Source of the DNA: Halichondria panicea
Lineage: Eukaryota; Porifera; Demospongiae; Suberitida; Halichondriidae
Reading direction: 5' to 3'
NCBI RefSeq assembly: GCF_963675165.1
Contig: NC_087389.1
Location: 282,001 to 346,000 of the forward strand
Length of the DNA stretch: 64,000 bases
Below, one piece after another: positions 12,801 to 22,635 of the stretch. How positions within the stretch are numbered: the stretch's first letter is position 1; each line of letters begins with the position of its first letter. Both the position numbers and the translations under genes were made by a program. The notes beneath the pieces were generated by a model. It was not told the origin of the DNA. It searched no databases and saw only the letters and a list, made by a program, of their open reading frames with translations.

Positions 12801-15800
12801 TACAATCCAACAATGAGGTTGAGCATTCGTTATATGTATACATCTGTGTGAGTAATGTTGCGATTCCATGCAAAGCGTATCATATTTAGGGAACGCTCAA
12901 CCCTCAACGCTCTTCCTGTGCTTATATGGGGATATGCGTGATTGTACTATTATCTATTCAATACAGCACACTACTGTAAATACCCTATTATCAAGCAATG
13001 GCTTGGGGTTCGAAGACGTAAATACAGAGTGCAGATATGACCATTTATATGAGATTTCAAAGCAGCTGGAAAACTGGGAGCAGGTAGTAATGCGGCTGGG
13101 ATTAACACAAGATGATATTGATCTCATCAAACGTAACACATCAAGTATGAGGAGGAGGAGATTGGACAGTCTTAATAAATGGACATCTATGACTGGAACA
13201 GCTACGTATCGAGTTCTACTACAAGCTTTGTTGGGCTGTGGCTACAATGACCAAGCAACACAAGTGTGCTCACTACTCAAGAAATCACTACTGTATCAAG
13301 AGAGAAGTCTGATGGCTACAGTTGATCTTTAAGGATAGAAGCATAGATCTATGATATTTAGTGTTATACCGTATAGCGGGTAAATTTAGCGAATGAGGCA
13401 ATTAAACTACTATTAACGATTTCTAATTTGACGATTATGCTGCACAAAATTATTGATCTCGTGCGATATACCAGGTCTGAGTTCAAGCTAACGCGGTTTT
13501 TAATTTTGTGATTCCCAAATTTATCCACTATACGGTACATGACTACTCCTGATATGACATTGTGCATTTCCTGTAATTGAATAATAGGGTGGATCTGCAA
13601 AGAGGTCAAAGTTTACAATGGCTACATGCTTCTGGCAGCCTATAGAAGCTGTTAGTTGTACTCGCATTACCATCACAGCAGTTACAGCTGGAACACACGC
13701 ACACGCACACGCACACGCACACACACGCGCACACACACACACACACACACACACAACTAAGAGGTGCAATCTGTAGCTGTTTGATCTAAGCTATCACACT
13801 TAAATCAAAGTTTCGGGAGGGACAAAAAACAGCCTATCTCGACAAAAGACCATGAGAGCCTTGAAATTTTATTTGGCAAGCTACTTTCGTGAGGTTGTAA
13901 CTTCACTAAAAAGCAAACTAAGAGATGCAATCTGTAGCTGTTGACAAGCCCCTATCACTAGCCTATCCCCTATGCCTCACTTTAGATTGGCCGTCCACAA
14001 ATTTGACTCCTTTCCACGAGATGGCCAGAATGATCTCTGGCTTCTTGAGCGTGCTCTCTGTGGTATTCTTGAGTCGTAGACACGCCTCCTCTGCTGACTG
14101 GTTCCCATGTAACTGTTTGATGATCACACTCCCAAGATACTGCATAACAAAAAGAGACACCATGTCAATATACAAGCGTAAATCTAGAATACATACGTAC
14201 AGGCTTAGTATCACGAGGCTGCCCACCTTAACTTTGTACTGGATGCAGCCACTGGTGAGTGCCTCATGAGAGTGTTTCCATACGACTGGTGAGAGCCTGG
14301 CCGTGCGAATGCCCTCACCCACTGCCTGAGCTAGCGAGGGGGAGCACACCACCTCAGACTTGACAGACAGTGGGAGTGTCGTGTGCGTAGTCGTTGTGGT
14401 TGGTGGTACACTACCAGAAGTAGGGAGAGTCTGGGTCTGTGACTGTGCAAGAGACAATGATTAGTGGCAATCCTTGCAGGCTACAACGTATATGATGATT
14501 ATCTCAATAGAAGTTACACTGTATACACTCACACTTCTCCACTCTGGGTGGGCAGACCTCAACTCAGAGATGCCGTACTGGAGTCTCTTACGATATCCAA
14601 GCTCCTCAACACCAATCACCTGGGCAATCAAACAGTATCAATCAAAATCAGGAATTAACCTCCTACACAGACTCACGGCAGCTAGCTCCACTTCCCAGAA
14701 CCCAGACAGTCTCTCCAAAGAGTAGTCGCTGAACTTTGCCTCCAAGTGACTCAGTTCCAACAGCTCCAGCCATTGGGCGACGGATGTCACATGATCAAGA
14801 TGGTGAGGTGGTGGAAGGAGCGAGACTGCTGCCATCAGGTTGCTATGAGGAAGGGGAACATCAACAAAGTTAAAGGTATAAAACAATGAAAGGAAAAACG
14901 ATGGAATAATAACTATGACCAGTCATACATTAATAGTTATAGAGAGTAGACGTACAACTGGTCGTCAGGTGAGGTTATGCCGATGTCCTCGAGATCATCC
15001 ATGACCAGGATGTTCCCGCTAAGGAAGAGGAGACTGTCATAGCCATTGGTCTGCAGTGCACCCTGACAAGCCTCCAGATCATAGAGTAAGAGCCATGAGG
15101 CCAGTGTCTGGGTGACGGGGGGAGGGGACCCAGGTTGTTGTGGTACACTAATGTCCCTCAGGAGTGTGTCAATCTGCAGAGGGGGCAATAAATGCTCAAC
15201 ATGATGGTACATGCAAGGAACAGCTACATGTGTAACACATCATCGTATAGCGGGTAATTTTTGTATGAACTACCTAATTAAATATTTTGTAGTGCAATAT
15301 TCGTACAGCTCAGGATAGCTACGTTGAACGTATTGCGGTAGAATAATTTCGTACTTTTAATTATGAAAAATATACGAAAATTTCCACCGTACGAAAATAA
15401 CCCGCTATACATGTATTTAGGGTATACATTGTACTTAATCTGTATTACCTGACTCCATTCCATTTCAACCCTCTCGTTATCCCACACTGTCTCTGTTCTG
15501 TTCCGAAACTTTTCTCCGTCTGTGGGAGGTGAAGACCCCACAGTACTGGCTGACATCACCAGCCCTGCAAACGGGTCACTAGATGTACTGATTCGTTTCA
15601 AACTAGCAGAATCAGACTTAGTCGAAGCTCGATCCGATTCTGGTTCTGGAACAGGAGAAGTGCAGTTTGTAGGAGAGGAATTGCTGCTGCTGTTGGTAGA
15701 TTTTTTACCTATGTTTATAGGTTCGTAGACCATTTTCCTATGTCGAAGGGAGGAGCGTTTCTCGTCATTGCTGACTGTTTTTGTTGTCTCGGGAGCTGTT

Positions 15801-17400
15801 TTTGAGCGAACTTTCTTCGGGACCGGAGGAGGCAGCTCTTCACTGAACAATAAGATGTTCTCATACATGGGTCGGGCGGATTCACGATGTGTGTCAGTTG
15901 ATGTCGGTTTCTGAGGTACACTGTCAACAGTTGGTTGTGGGGAAGCATTCTCGTCAGCTCTCGTGAAGTTTGTTATATTCTCGTACTGTTGTGGAGAGTC
16001 AGTTCGAGACTCAGATCTTAATGGCTGCTCGGTCTTGCTAAAGTTGTGTATATCGAGCATGTAGTATCCAGGCTGCAGGGGGTCTGTTGGTACCTCCACG
16101 GGGGGTGACACTTGTACCCGAGAGCTGCGGTCAAAATTTCCCACCTCGAGCACATAATAGGAGCCCTGAAACTGAGGCTCATCTGGTGGAAGTGAACATT
16201 ACATGCAAGCATTAGGTACACTGACTCCACACTGTACAAAACACACACTGTATAACACACACTGTACAACACACACACTGTACAACACACAGCGAGCACA
16301 CACTGTACAACACACACTGTACAACACACACTGTACAACACACACACTGTACAACACACAGCGAGCACACACTGTACAAAACACACACTGTACAACACAC
16401 ACTGTACAACACACACTGTACAACACACACACTGTACAACACACACTGTACAACACACAGCGAGCACACACAGTACAAAACACACACTGTACAACACACA
16501 CTGTACAACACACACACTGTACAACACACACACTGTACAACACACACTGTACAACACACACACTGTACAACACACACTGTACAACACACACACTGTACAA
16601 CACACACACTGTACAACACACACACTGTACAACACACACTGTACAACACACGCTGTACACACACACTGTACAACACACTGTACAACACACACACTGTACA
16701 ACACACACACTGTACAACACACACATACAACACACAGCGAGCACACACGTACAACACACACACTAAGCACACACGCACTAAGCACACACGCACTAAGCAC
16801 ACACTGTACAACACACAACGAGCACACACCTACATCAACAAGTAGCTGCATAGGCATACACAAGTAATGACCAGACCATTCACCTTGGCTGGGTGGTGGG
16901 GGTGTGGCATTATGGGTGGTGACCACTTGACCCTCCTCCGCTAGTACACCAAATGCAGGACCCACGGGGTTAAGCTTCAAAGTGTTGCCAAATTCTTTCT
17001 TGGCTTCCATGGGGTTAATCGGGGATAGCTCAGCGTAAGCACCAGTGTCTTTGGATAGCTGAAATTTTTTGTCTTTTTTTGACAAACGCTTTTTGTCAAT
17101 TCGAGATTGTCCTGCTACTGCATTCGGATCAGGAACTAGTGAGACGTAGGGAGCGCTGGAATTTGATTCGTCGATGCTCTCAGTAGCCGAGGGTGATGGA
17201 CTGGTACTTTCATTGCTGGTGGGCGTGCCAGTGGTAGTTGTGGCAACTCTTTCGGGTGAGTTTGGTGTCGGGAATGCGGGAATGTCCTCATAAGGGTCAT
17301 TGGTAGAAATGGCCATTTTCTGTGTGTGGGCGGGCATGGTTAATAGATGCTGCAACAGTAACTGAATATCATGCTACACAATGATGATACATACATGCAT

Positions 17401-17476
<76 letters not shown>

Positions 17477-20400
17477 TACATGTATCTAGATACTAGTAGC
17501 TGACCATAGCTCCATCTGGACTGTTCTCATCTGCTCTGATGAAGGGGTCGGAAGTCAGAGATGTCACATCAGTTTTCACTAGTTCACCATTGTGCTCTAA
17601 AGAGAGGAGTCAAGAGTTAGTGCAGAAAGCTTCACCCAGTATGTCAGGAGATACATGTGCTGTATAATAATAATGAGACTTTAGAGGGCTACAGTATAGT
17701 ATCTATGGCTACAGTGTTGTACATGCTACCAGCACTCACCACAATAGAAGGTGACATCTTCTGCCAGAAATGAGCCAGTTTTCCCGTGACAGGTTCCAGT
17801 GAAGAGAGCATCTCCCTTCCTCTCCAGCACGACAATGGTGTCCCCTCTCTTGAAGGCCAGTGCACTGCTCTCCTCAACCACAGGCAGACAGTTGGTACCC
17901 GCCACAGCAACAATATTCTGGTGGCGTATACTAGGGGGAGGGGGGCTCACAGAGACACGCCCACTGCTCTTGTGATCTGGAGGGGAGAACAAGCTATTAT
18001 AGTGATCTGTATCTTTTCTATACTTAGAAGTTACAGTGTGACTTAAACAAAGGAACTGTATCATCATTGTCTGCACTCAAAATTGCTTGCTGACATTGCA
18101 TTCTGCTTATCACACAAATTTCACCACAGTATAATTTTATTGCCACAGTAAATTTTCCCCTCACCTTGAATCATGGTCTTGATTTTGACAGCCTTTTCAG
18201 CCGTATACTCGTTCAAGATGTCTAGCACTGTTCGACCACGACCGTCATTAAGGTCAAGGTTCACTCCCTTGTCTAGAAGTAGCTCTACAGTCTCGTCCTT
18301 CCCACACACGGCAGCCTCGTGGAGTGCTGACCCACTGTCACACTGGGTGGGGGGCATATCAGATAGATAGTGCACAGTGTAGGAGGTATACATAGCAACA
18401 GCATAGCAACAGTATGAACATAATTATGTATAGTAATTAACGTATATAGCAACAGCATAGCAACGGTATGAACACAGTACAAATGTTTATAGTGGGAGGT
18501 TAGTGTCTTGCAAAGGCTTCTTCAGGTAGTGTTCTAGGATTCCTCAAGTTTACACCATAAAGAGAAGAGGGCATGCAGCTACAATCTAACACCATACAGA
18601 GAAGAGGGCATGCAGCTACAATCTAACACCATACAGAGAAGAGGGCATGCAGCTACACCATACAGAGAAGAGGGCATGCAGCTACACCATACAGAGAAGA
18701 GGGCATGCAGCTACAATCTAACACCATAAAGAGAAGAGGGCATGCAGCTACAATCCACCATAAAGAGAAGAGGGCATGCAGCTACAATCTAGAAGAGGGC
18801 ATGCAGCTACAATCTATCACCATACAGAGAAGAGGGCATGCAGCTACACCATACAGAGAAGAGGGCATGCAGCTACACCATACAGAGAAGAGGGCATGCA
18901 GCTACAATCTAACACCATAAAGAGAAGAGGGCATGCAGCTACAATCCACCATAAAGAGAAGAGGGCATGCAGCTACAATCTAGAAGAGGGCATGCAGCTA
19001 CAATCTATCACCATACAGAGAAGAGGGCATGCAGCTACACCATACAGAGAAGAGGGCATGCAGCTACACCATACAGAGAAGAGGGCATGCAGCTACAATC
19101 CACCATACAGAGAAGAGGGCATGCAGCTACACCATACAGAGAAGAGGGCATGCAGCTACACCATACAGAGAAGAGGGCATGCAGCTACACCATACAGAGA
19201 AGAGGGCATGCAGCTACACCATACAGAGAAGAGGGCATGCAGCTACACCATACAGAGAAGAGGGCATGCAGCTACACCATACAGAGAAGAGGGCATGCAG
19301 CTACACCATACAGAGAAGAGGGCATGCAGCTACACCATACAGAGAAGAGGGCATGCAGCTACACCATACAGAGAAGAGGGCATGCAGCTAGAAGAGGGCA
19401 TGCAGCTACAATCCACCATACAGAGAAGAGGGCATGCAGCTACACCATACAGAGAAGAGGGCATGCAGCTACACCATACAGAGAAGAGGGCATGCAGCTA
19501 CACCATACAGAGAAGAGGGCATGCAGCTACACCATACAGAGAAGAGGGCATGCAGCTACACCATACAGAGAAGAGGGCATGCAGCTAGAAGAGGGCATGC
19601 AGCTACAATCCACCATACAGAGAAGAGGGCATGCAGCTACACCATACAGAGAAGAGGGCATGCAGCTACACCATACAGAGAAGAGGGCATGCAGCTACAC
19701 CATACAGAGAAGAGGGCATGCAGCTACACCATACAGAGAAGAGGGCATGCAGCTACACCATACAGAGAAGAGGGCATGCAGCTACACCATACAGAGAAGA
19801 GGGCATGCAGCTACACCATACAGAGAAGAGGGCATGCAGCTACACCATACAGAGAAGAGGGCATGCAGCTACAATCTGCTACAATCTATCGTATTACAAA
19901 TGTACATGTATGTCTAGAATTTATTGCATGTGCACTTTGAACTCTAGCAGAGCATGATTCTCTAGTAGTGGGCGGTTGATTGGCTAAATATAGCATATCC
20001 TGCTGACTCATCAGTAATATGACGCATACACAGTATACATTGCGAGCCCTCTTCTCTTTATACGCCCATGTATTTATATACTGACCACAGTGAGTGTTAA
20101 CAGAGATGCCAGTTATACTATCTTTATACACCACCCTCTACTCACCACAGTGTTAACAGAGATGCCAGCGTTGATGAGGGACAGAGCCACGACAGTGTGA
20201 CCATTCCTAGCGGCGAGGTGGAGGGGTGAGAACTGGGCCCGTTGGATAAAGAGCATCTCAGGACAGTGGGAGATGAGCAAGTGGACAGTGTCAATGTGCC
20301 CGTACTGTGCGGCAAGGTCCAGTGCTGACTCCGACTTGCAATTAAGTAGGAGGGGGTCAGCGTGCCTCTGTGTGTGTGTGTGGCGGGGGAAGGGGTTACA

Positions 20401-21836
20401 GTTTGGATACACTGAACTTGAGATTGCCAGTGAAACAGCCTATCACTACACATGATGTGATGTTATAGTCTATAATTATACTGATACCAAGGATAATTCA
20501 CGAGAAAAAAAACGTTACGTAACTTGTTAGTAGTTACATTTAGAGGTGGTATGAGTTTTCATAACAGCTTATAAAAAGCTATCATACTGGAGAGAAAGAA
20601 AACATTCACTTTGCAGTTTATCTTGCTTAGTTATAGTGACCAAAATGACCACAAAAGCATTGGCAATTAGCATAAAAATGCCATATATAGAATCCCACAC
20701 ACACACACACCTGTAGCAGGAACTCGACAACCTCAGAGAACCCATACTGAGAGGCAAGGTGTAATGCAGAGTCTTCAGCATCGTTTTGCTGATTGACGTT
20801 GGCACGAGAGGGCCCTTGGGTAACGAGCATCTTAACGATATCCAGATCCCCCTTCCATGCGGCCAGGTGCAGGGGACAGCTGCCTGAGTTGTCAGAGATT
20901 GTGGTGGAAGCTCCACAGCGGAGGAGAAGGTTCACCGTGTCTCTGTGAGGTGTGTGGGAGGGTAGTGTGAGGGTGGTGGGAGGGTAGTGTGAGGATGGTG
21001 GGAGGGGTGTGTGATGTGTGTGGGAGGGTAGTGTGAGGATGGTGGGAGGGGTGTGTGATACAGTAAAGACAAGACTCAGTAGTAGCTGAGCTTACCTATG
21101 GCTCTGCAATGTGGCGTGGTGAAGGAGAGTGTAGCCCTGGTCATCCTGAATGTTGGGATGGGTCTTGCCACGAGCACTACAGGGGGTTAACAGCCATTAG
21201 TAACATGACCAGGTGGAGGTATCACAATTAAGTGATTACATGTAACAATAATGAATGCCAAGAATGCCAAGAATGCCAAATATGGAACTATAGCAACTCT
21301 AAGCATTTACTCCTACCAGGCCCAGAGAATTATTAAAGCTGACAGAGCAATCTAATGGGGGCCTGGAAATCCCCATACCAGGATATGGTAGTAACCTTGG
21401 GAGACAATGTAACCAGGGGTATATTTTCAATGAAGGTTGTCAGGTAGTGTGGACAAACCACCCCAAGTTAGGATTGCTGACTGCTGCTCTACTCTGAGTA
21501 CTCTCTCTAATAACACCCCAAGTTAGGATTGCTGACTGCTGCTCTACTCTGAGCACTCTCTCTAATAAACCCTACTATTGAAATCTATGTATGGTATATC
21601 TGATAGAGTGTTGTGCAAACAAGTGTTCCCTTTTCCTCTCACCCCCTCACACAATACACACCCACACAACACACGCCCACACAACAATACACACACCTCC
21701 CAAATGAATGCCCTCCGCCTCCTCCTCCTCCTGATCCTGCGGTTGAGTTCTTCTTGAGGAAAGAAGCGAAAGCTCTCTCAAGGACTGCATTGTTCCCTGA
21801 CTGAGCCGCCTTGAACAGCTCTGAATCCTTACCCAT
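856..21836 (-). CDS. ANKS1: ANKS1/Caskin-like scaffold: ankyrin repeats, SH3-like, two SAM domains, PTB
   Basis: Sixteen coding exons splice in phase to about 1170 residues: 21836-21697, 21176-21096, 20942-20711, 20367-20146, 18342-18165, 17976-17740, 17596-17505, 17349-16884, 16182-15449, 15173-14956, 14842-14677, 14619-14533, 14442-14227, 14139-13981, 1342-1205, 1002-856. The protein starts MGKDSELFKAAQSG and has a poly-Gly run, as vertebrate ANKS1 does. Ankyrin repeats (PLHLAAWKGD, PLHLAARNGH, GSALHEAAVCGKD) fill roughly residues 50-310. An SH3-like domain follows (ALAFKRGDTIVVLE, GKTGSFLAEDV). Then comes a disordered region with Tyr motifs (QYENI, MYENI, PYEDI; YxN fits Grb2-type SH2 binding), SAM1 (TLASWLLLYDLEACQ), SAM2 (SVAQWLELLELSHLE) and a PTB domain (YLGSVIIKQLHGN, GVKFVD, FAYITKDKLTG, IAQAFEICYQKV). 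ANKS1 proteins bind Eph receptors and other membrane partners. The SH3-like domain belongs to Caskin rather than ANKS1. The PTB is split by a 12.6-kb intron holding a nested gene. Confidence 0.9.
1776..1987. mobile_element. MITE-like element, family A
   Basis: A 212-bp AT-rich element with terminal inverted repeats of about 25 bp. The left end reads TACCGTATTACTAGAATATT and the right end is its reverse complement with about one mismatch. No open reading frame. Related copies lie near 32726, 39695 and 54022. It sits in the giant ANKS1 intron. Classification as a non-autonomous DNA transposon is inferred from the structure. Confidence 0.7.
2211..2274. repeat. Near-perfect 30-bp-arm hairpin upstream of the MBL gene
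   Basis: Positions 2211-2240 are the reverse complement of 2245-2274 with a single mismatch, separated by the loop AGAT. The stem contains CACGTG-type ends next to the loop. It lies 166 bases before the start codon of the MBL gene. It could be a very small foldback element, a transcribed hairpin, or a protein-binding palindrome. Confidence 0.75.
2441..3655 (+). CDS. ComEC/Rec2-type metallo-beta-lactamase-fold protein (probable N-terminal part of an MBL-Death gene)
   Basis: Exon 1 is 2441-2546 and exon 2 starts at 2679 after TGCAG; phases match. Read to the stop at 3653-3655 the protein is 360 residues. Motifs of the ComEC-like MBL family appear in order: INVGQGDAILLE near residue 17, YLIDGG near 40, the metal-binding NTHPDADHCGG near 87, LTGDSYA, PHHGSKSAY and ISHGERYKHPHEEV. 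The HPDADH form of the HxHxDH motif is usual in this family, so metal binding looks intact. Near the C-terminus is a six-residue tandem repeat (SSIEGL). A strong donor (AGAG|GTGAGC) at 3634/3635, in phase 0, lies 21 bases before the stop, so the exon may splice onward to the linker exons and the Death exon at 12967. Bacterial relatives act on DNA uptake or as nucleases/phosphodiesterases; the substrate here is unknown. The gene lies inside an ANKS1 intron on the opposite strand. Confidence 0.85.
4856..4994. mobile_element. Foldback element, copy 1
   Basis: The arms start CCAGAGGAGGTC and end GACCTCCTCTGG, with about 50 bp of near-perfect inverted repeat around a short centre. It is flanked by the 7-bp direct repeat TTATCAG, which looks like a target-site duplication. 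It resembles a palindromic MITE without coding capacity. Confidence 0.7.
5841..5914 (+). CDS. Candidate linker exon La of the MBL-Death gene (block 1)
   Basis: A 74-base open segment lies between the acceptor TTGTTTCAG and donor TTCA|GTAAGC. It starts in phase 0 and ends in phase 2. The encoded peptide is basic and polar (KGDIVDKSGETQHKRG...). A copy lies at 9063-9136 in block 2/3. It resembles the exons at 8472 and 11653 in position and charge. Existence as an exon is a prediction only. Confidence 0.35.
7506..7644. mobile_element. Foldback element, copy 2
   Basis: Same element and same TTATCAG flanks as at 4856-4994, so it was copied by the block duplication rather than by a new insertion. 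Confidence 0.7.
8472..8663 (+). CDS. Candidate linker exon pair Lb of the MBL-Death gene (block 2)
   Basis: Two short predicted exons: 8472-8527 (after TTTTCTTCAG, before GTAAGC; phase 0 in, 2 out) and 8633-8663 (after CTTTGCAG, before GTTAGT; phase 2 in, 0 out). Joined, they encode a lysine/arginine-rich stretch and then HPNPPTPSRK. The pair is a symmetric 0-0 module, so it can be added or skipped without a frameshift. The second exon is a shortened version of the one at 11840. No transcript evidence can be seen here. Confidence 0.35.
9063..9136 (+). CDS. Candidate linker exon La', duplicate of 5841-5914
   Basis: Same sequence and splice sites as the exon at 5841-5914 (acceptor TTGTTTCAG, donor GTAAGC), carried along by the block duplication. 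It starts in phase 0 and ends in phase 2, so it could join the phase-2 exon at 11840. Confidence 0.3.
10728..10867. mobile_element. Foldback element, copy 3
   Basis: Third copy of the foldback element, more diverged from copies 1 and 2 in the left arm and centre; the flanks still show TTATCAG. Confidence 0.65.
11653..11897 (+). CDS. Candidate linker exon pair Lc of the MBL-Death gene (block 3)
   Basis: Two predicted exons: 11653-11732 (acceptor GTTTTCTTCAG, donor GTAAGC; phase 0 to 2) and 11840-11897 (acceptor TTTGCACAG, donor GTTAGT; phase 2 to 0). Joined across the intron they read KQDKRQRIDDDKTGERKPKQ, then a short basic stretch, then EFERDVSIRHSNPPTPSRK, with the junction codon AA|G giving Lys. 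This is the longest and most intact of the linker modules. Its phase-0 end fits the Death exon at 12967. Confidence 0.45.
12495..12656. mobile_element. MITE-like element, family B
   Basis: AT-rich element of about 160 bp whose left end (TACCGCATAGCAGGTAATTT) is a diverged inverted copy of its right end (AACCCGCTATACGGTA). Related copies are at 13377-13537 and 15243-15410, and an interrupted one at 40592-42691. Confidence 0.6.
12967..13332 (+). CDS. Death-domain exon (probable C-terminal exon of the nested MBL-Death gene)
   Basis: An open frame of 121 codons follows the acceptor CTATTCAATACAG and ends at TAA. Residues about 20-115 form a Death domain: LYEISKQLENWEQVVMRLGL, DDIDLIKRN, then SLNKWTSMTG, YRVLLQALLGCGYNDQA. 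The W..V...LGL start and the later L..W.....T...L..AL pattern are typical. The frame stays open upstream to 12868, so a stand-alone start there is possible. The pyrimidine-rich acceptor and phase 0 instead favour an upstream spliced exon. Death domains mediate homotypic assembly in apoptosis and innate immune signalling. It lies within the ANKS1 intron, opposite strand, after the linker duplications. Confidence 0.75.
   Translation, partial: HTTVNTLLSSNGLGFEDVNTECRYDHLYEISKQLENWEQVVMRLGLTQDDIDLIKRNTSSMRRRRLDSLNKWTSMTGTATYRVLLQALLGCGYNDQATQVCSLLKKSLLYQERSLMATVDL
13377..13537. mobile_element. MITE-like element, family B
   Basis: Begins TACCGTATAGCGGGTAAATT and ends with the inverted CACTATACGGTA. 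Immediately downstream, 13695-13755 is a (CA)n tract, and 13760-13950 is a dispersed repeat also found at 1490-1640 near the other end of the giant intron. Confidence 0.6.
15243..15410. mobile_element. MITE-like element, family B, in ANKS1 intron
   Basis: CGTATAGCGGGTAATTTTTG at the left end and AAATAACCCGCTATAC at the right end are inverted copies. It lies just 3' of the large 15449-16182 exon. Confidence 0.6.
16206..16830. repeat. Minisatellite of ACACTGTACAACAC-type units
   Basis: About 620 bp of short repeats built from CACTGTACAACACACA, with interspersed AGCGAGCACACAC, filling the ANKS1 intron 16183-16883. Long cysteine/valine or threonine/histidine frames on both strands come only from this repetition. 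Confidence 0.95.
17401..17474. repeat. (CA)n microsatellite
   Basis: Uninterrupted dinucleotide CA tract in an ANKS1 intron. Confidence 0.95.
18546..19878. repeat. 29-bp minisatellite array, about 45 units, in ANKS1 intron
   Basis: Units of 29 bp built around CAGAGAAGAGGGCATGCAGC repeat head to tail, with some units of other lengths. Because 29 is not a multiple of three, every frame on the + strand stays open. This creates several false reading frames of 100-316 codons. There are no unique spacers, so it is not a CRISPR array. It lies between the ankyrin exons at 18342 and 20146. Confidence 0.97.
20943..21568. repeat. Two small tandem repeats in ANKS1 introns
   Basis: 20943-21060 holds GTGGGAGGGTAGTGTGAGG-type G-rich repeats. 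21459-21568 holds two copies of a ~55-bp unit beginning CACCCCAAGTTAGGATTGCT. The exon 21096-21176 lies between them. Confidence 0.8.
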
Positions 21837-22635
21837 CTGATCACACCTACATGCAATGCACATATTACGAACCATTTCGTAGATATTATACTAGTGTGGA
21901 TACTGGCTCATTACCGTGGTGATAAATATATTAGGGAGTGCTTACAATATCCAGTCACTACACAGCATTAACTATAGGCCTATAATAACTCTCAGTGTGA
22001 GATCATTATGCAAGGGTGTGGTTCTTATGTCAACTGTATGCACTTAGATACCATCTACTTATATCTACATCTATAGCCACTCACCTACCGAGCTAGGAGT
22101 TACTCTGATACAGTCTCTATTGCAGCACAACGGTTGTCCTCATAGCAATGCTGCGCTGCTCGCAGATCCAATTTTATATCTTCTTGCACGTGAAGGAATG
22201 AGGTCCTAACTTAGATGGGCGTGGCTTGTTCGTTATACTGTAGAGGGCAGCCATTATTTTGAGGCTACAAACCAATGACAACCGCTCGATTCTTGGCCGC
22301 TTGAGTAAGGGCGTGGCCTGACCTCCTTTCCACAGAAGGTGTGGCAACGCCCACATACTGCTTAGCTAAGTGACCAAATACAATGCTGATCAAGTTTCTC
22401 TCCATTGAACAATTGCAGCCATCAACTGTCAGCCCCCTAGAGAGCAGGGATATATCCAGCCTCCAAGTGAGTGGTATCACTGATACCCTGCCAGTACTTA
22501 TATTAGCTTAGTCTTAGGTCTGATGCAGTTACTGTTAATGAATACAATGAATTACTACTCCATGCATAGTCATTGTTCCACTCCATTCTATAGTTATTAT
22601 TGGCTATTGAGAAACCATCAGCCTAGCCATCGACA
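21837..22635. promoter_or_regulatory. Divergent promoter region between the ANKS1-like and RasGEF genes
   Basis: About 800 bases separate the two start codons, which face away from each other. No repeat element or reading frame of note is visible. Promoters and 5' UTRs of both genes must lie here or in unseen 5' exons. I see no canonical TATA box that I would trust. Confidence 0.55.

Noticed and set aside
12868-12966. Stand-alone start (ATG 12868) for the Death-domain frame
   Set aside because: Possible, but the segment before 12967 has no domain character and a good pyrimidine-rich acceptor falls exactly at 12966; kept only as an alternative.
16199-17355. Long Cys/Val-rich or Thr/His-rich frames of 186-445 codons
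   Set aside because: They come from the TGTACAACACAC minisatellite and read through the true exon 16884-17349; composition is pure repeat.
18546-19878. Possible CRISPR array
   Set aside because: Units are contiguous with no unique spacers, and the host is an intron-rich eukaryote.
18546-19957. Frames of 108-316 codons with repeated HHTEKRACSYT
   Set aside because: Artefact of the 29-bp minisatellite in a verified intron; the flanking ankyrin exons splice in phase across it.
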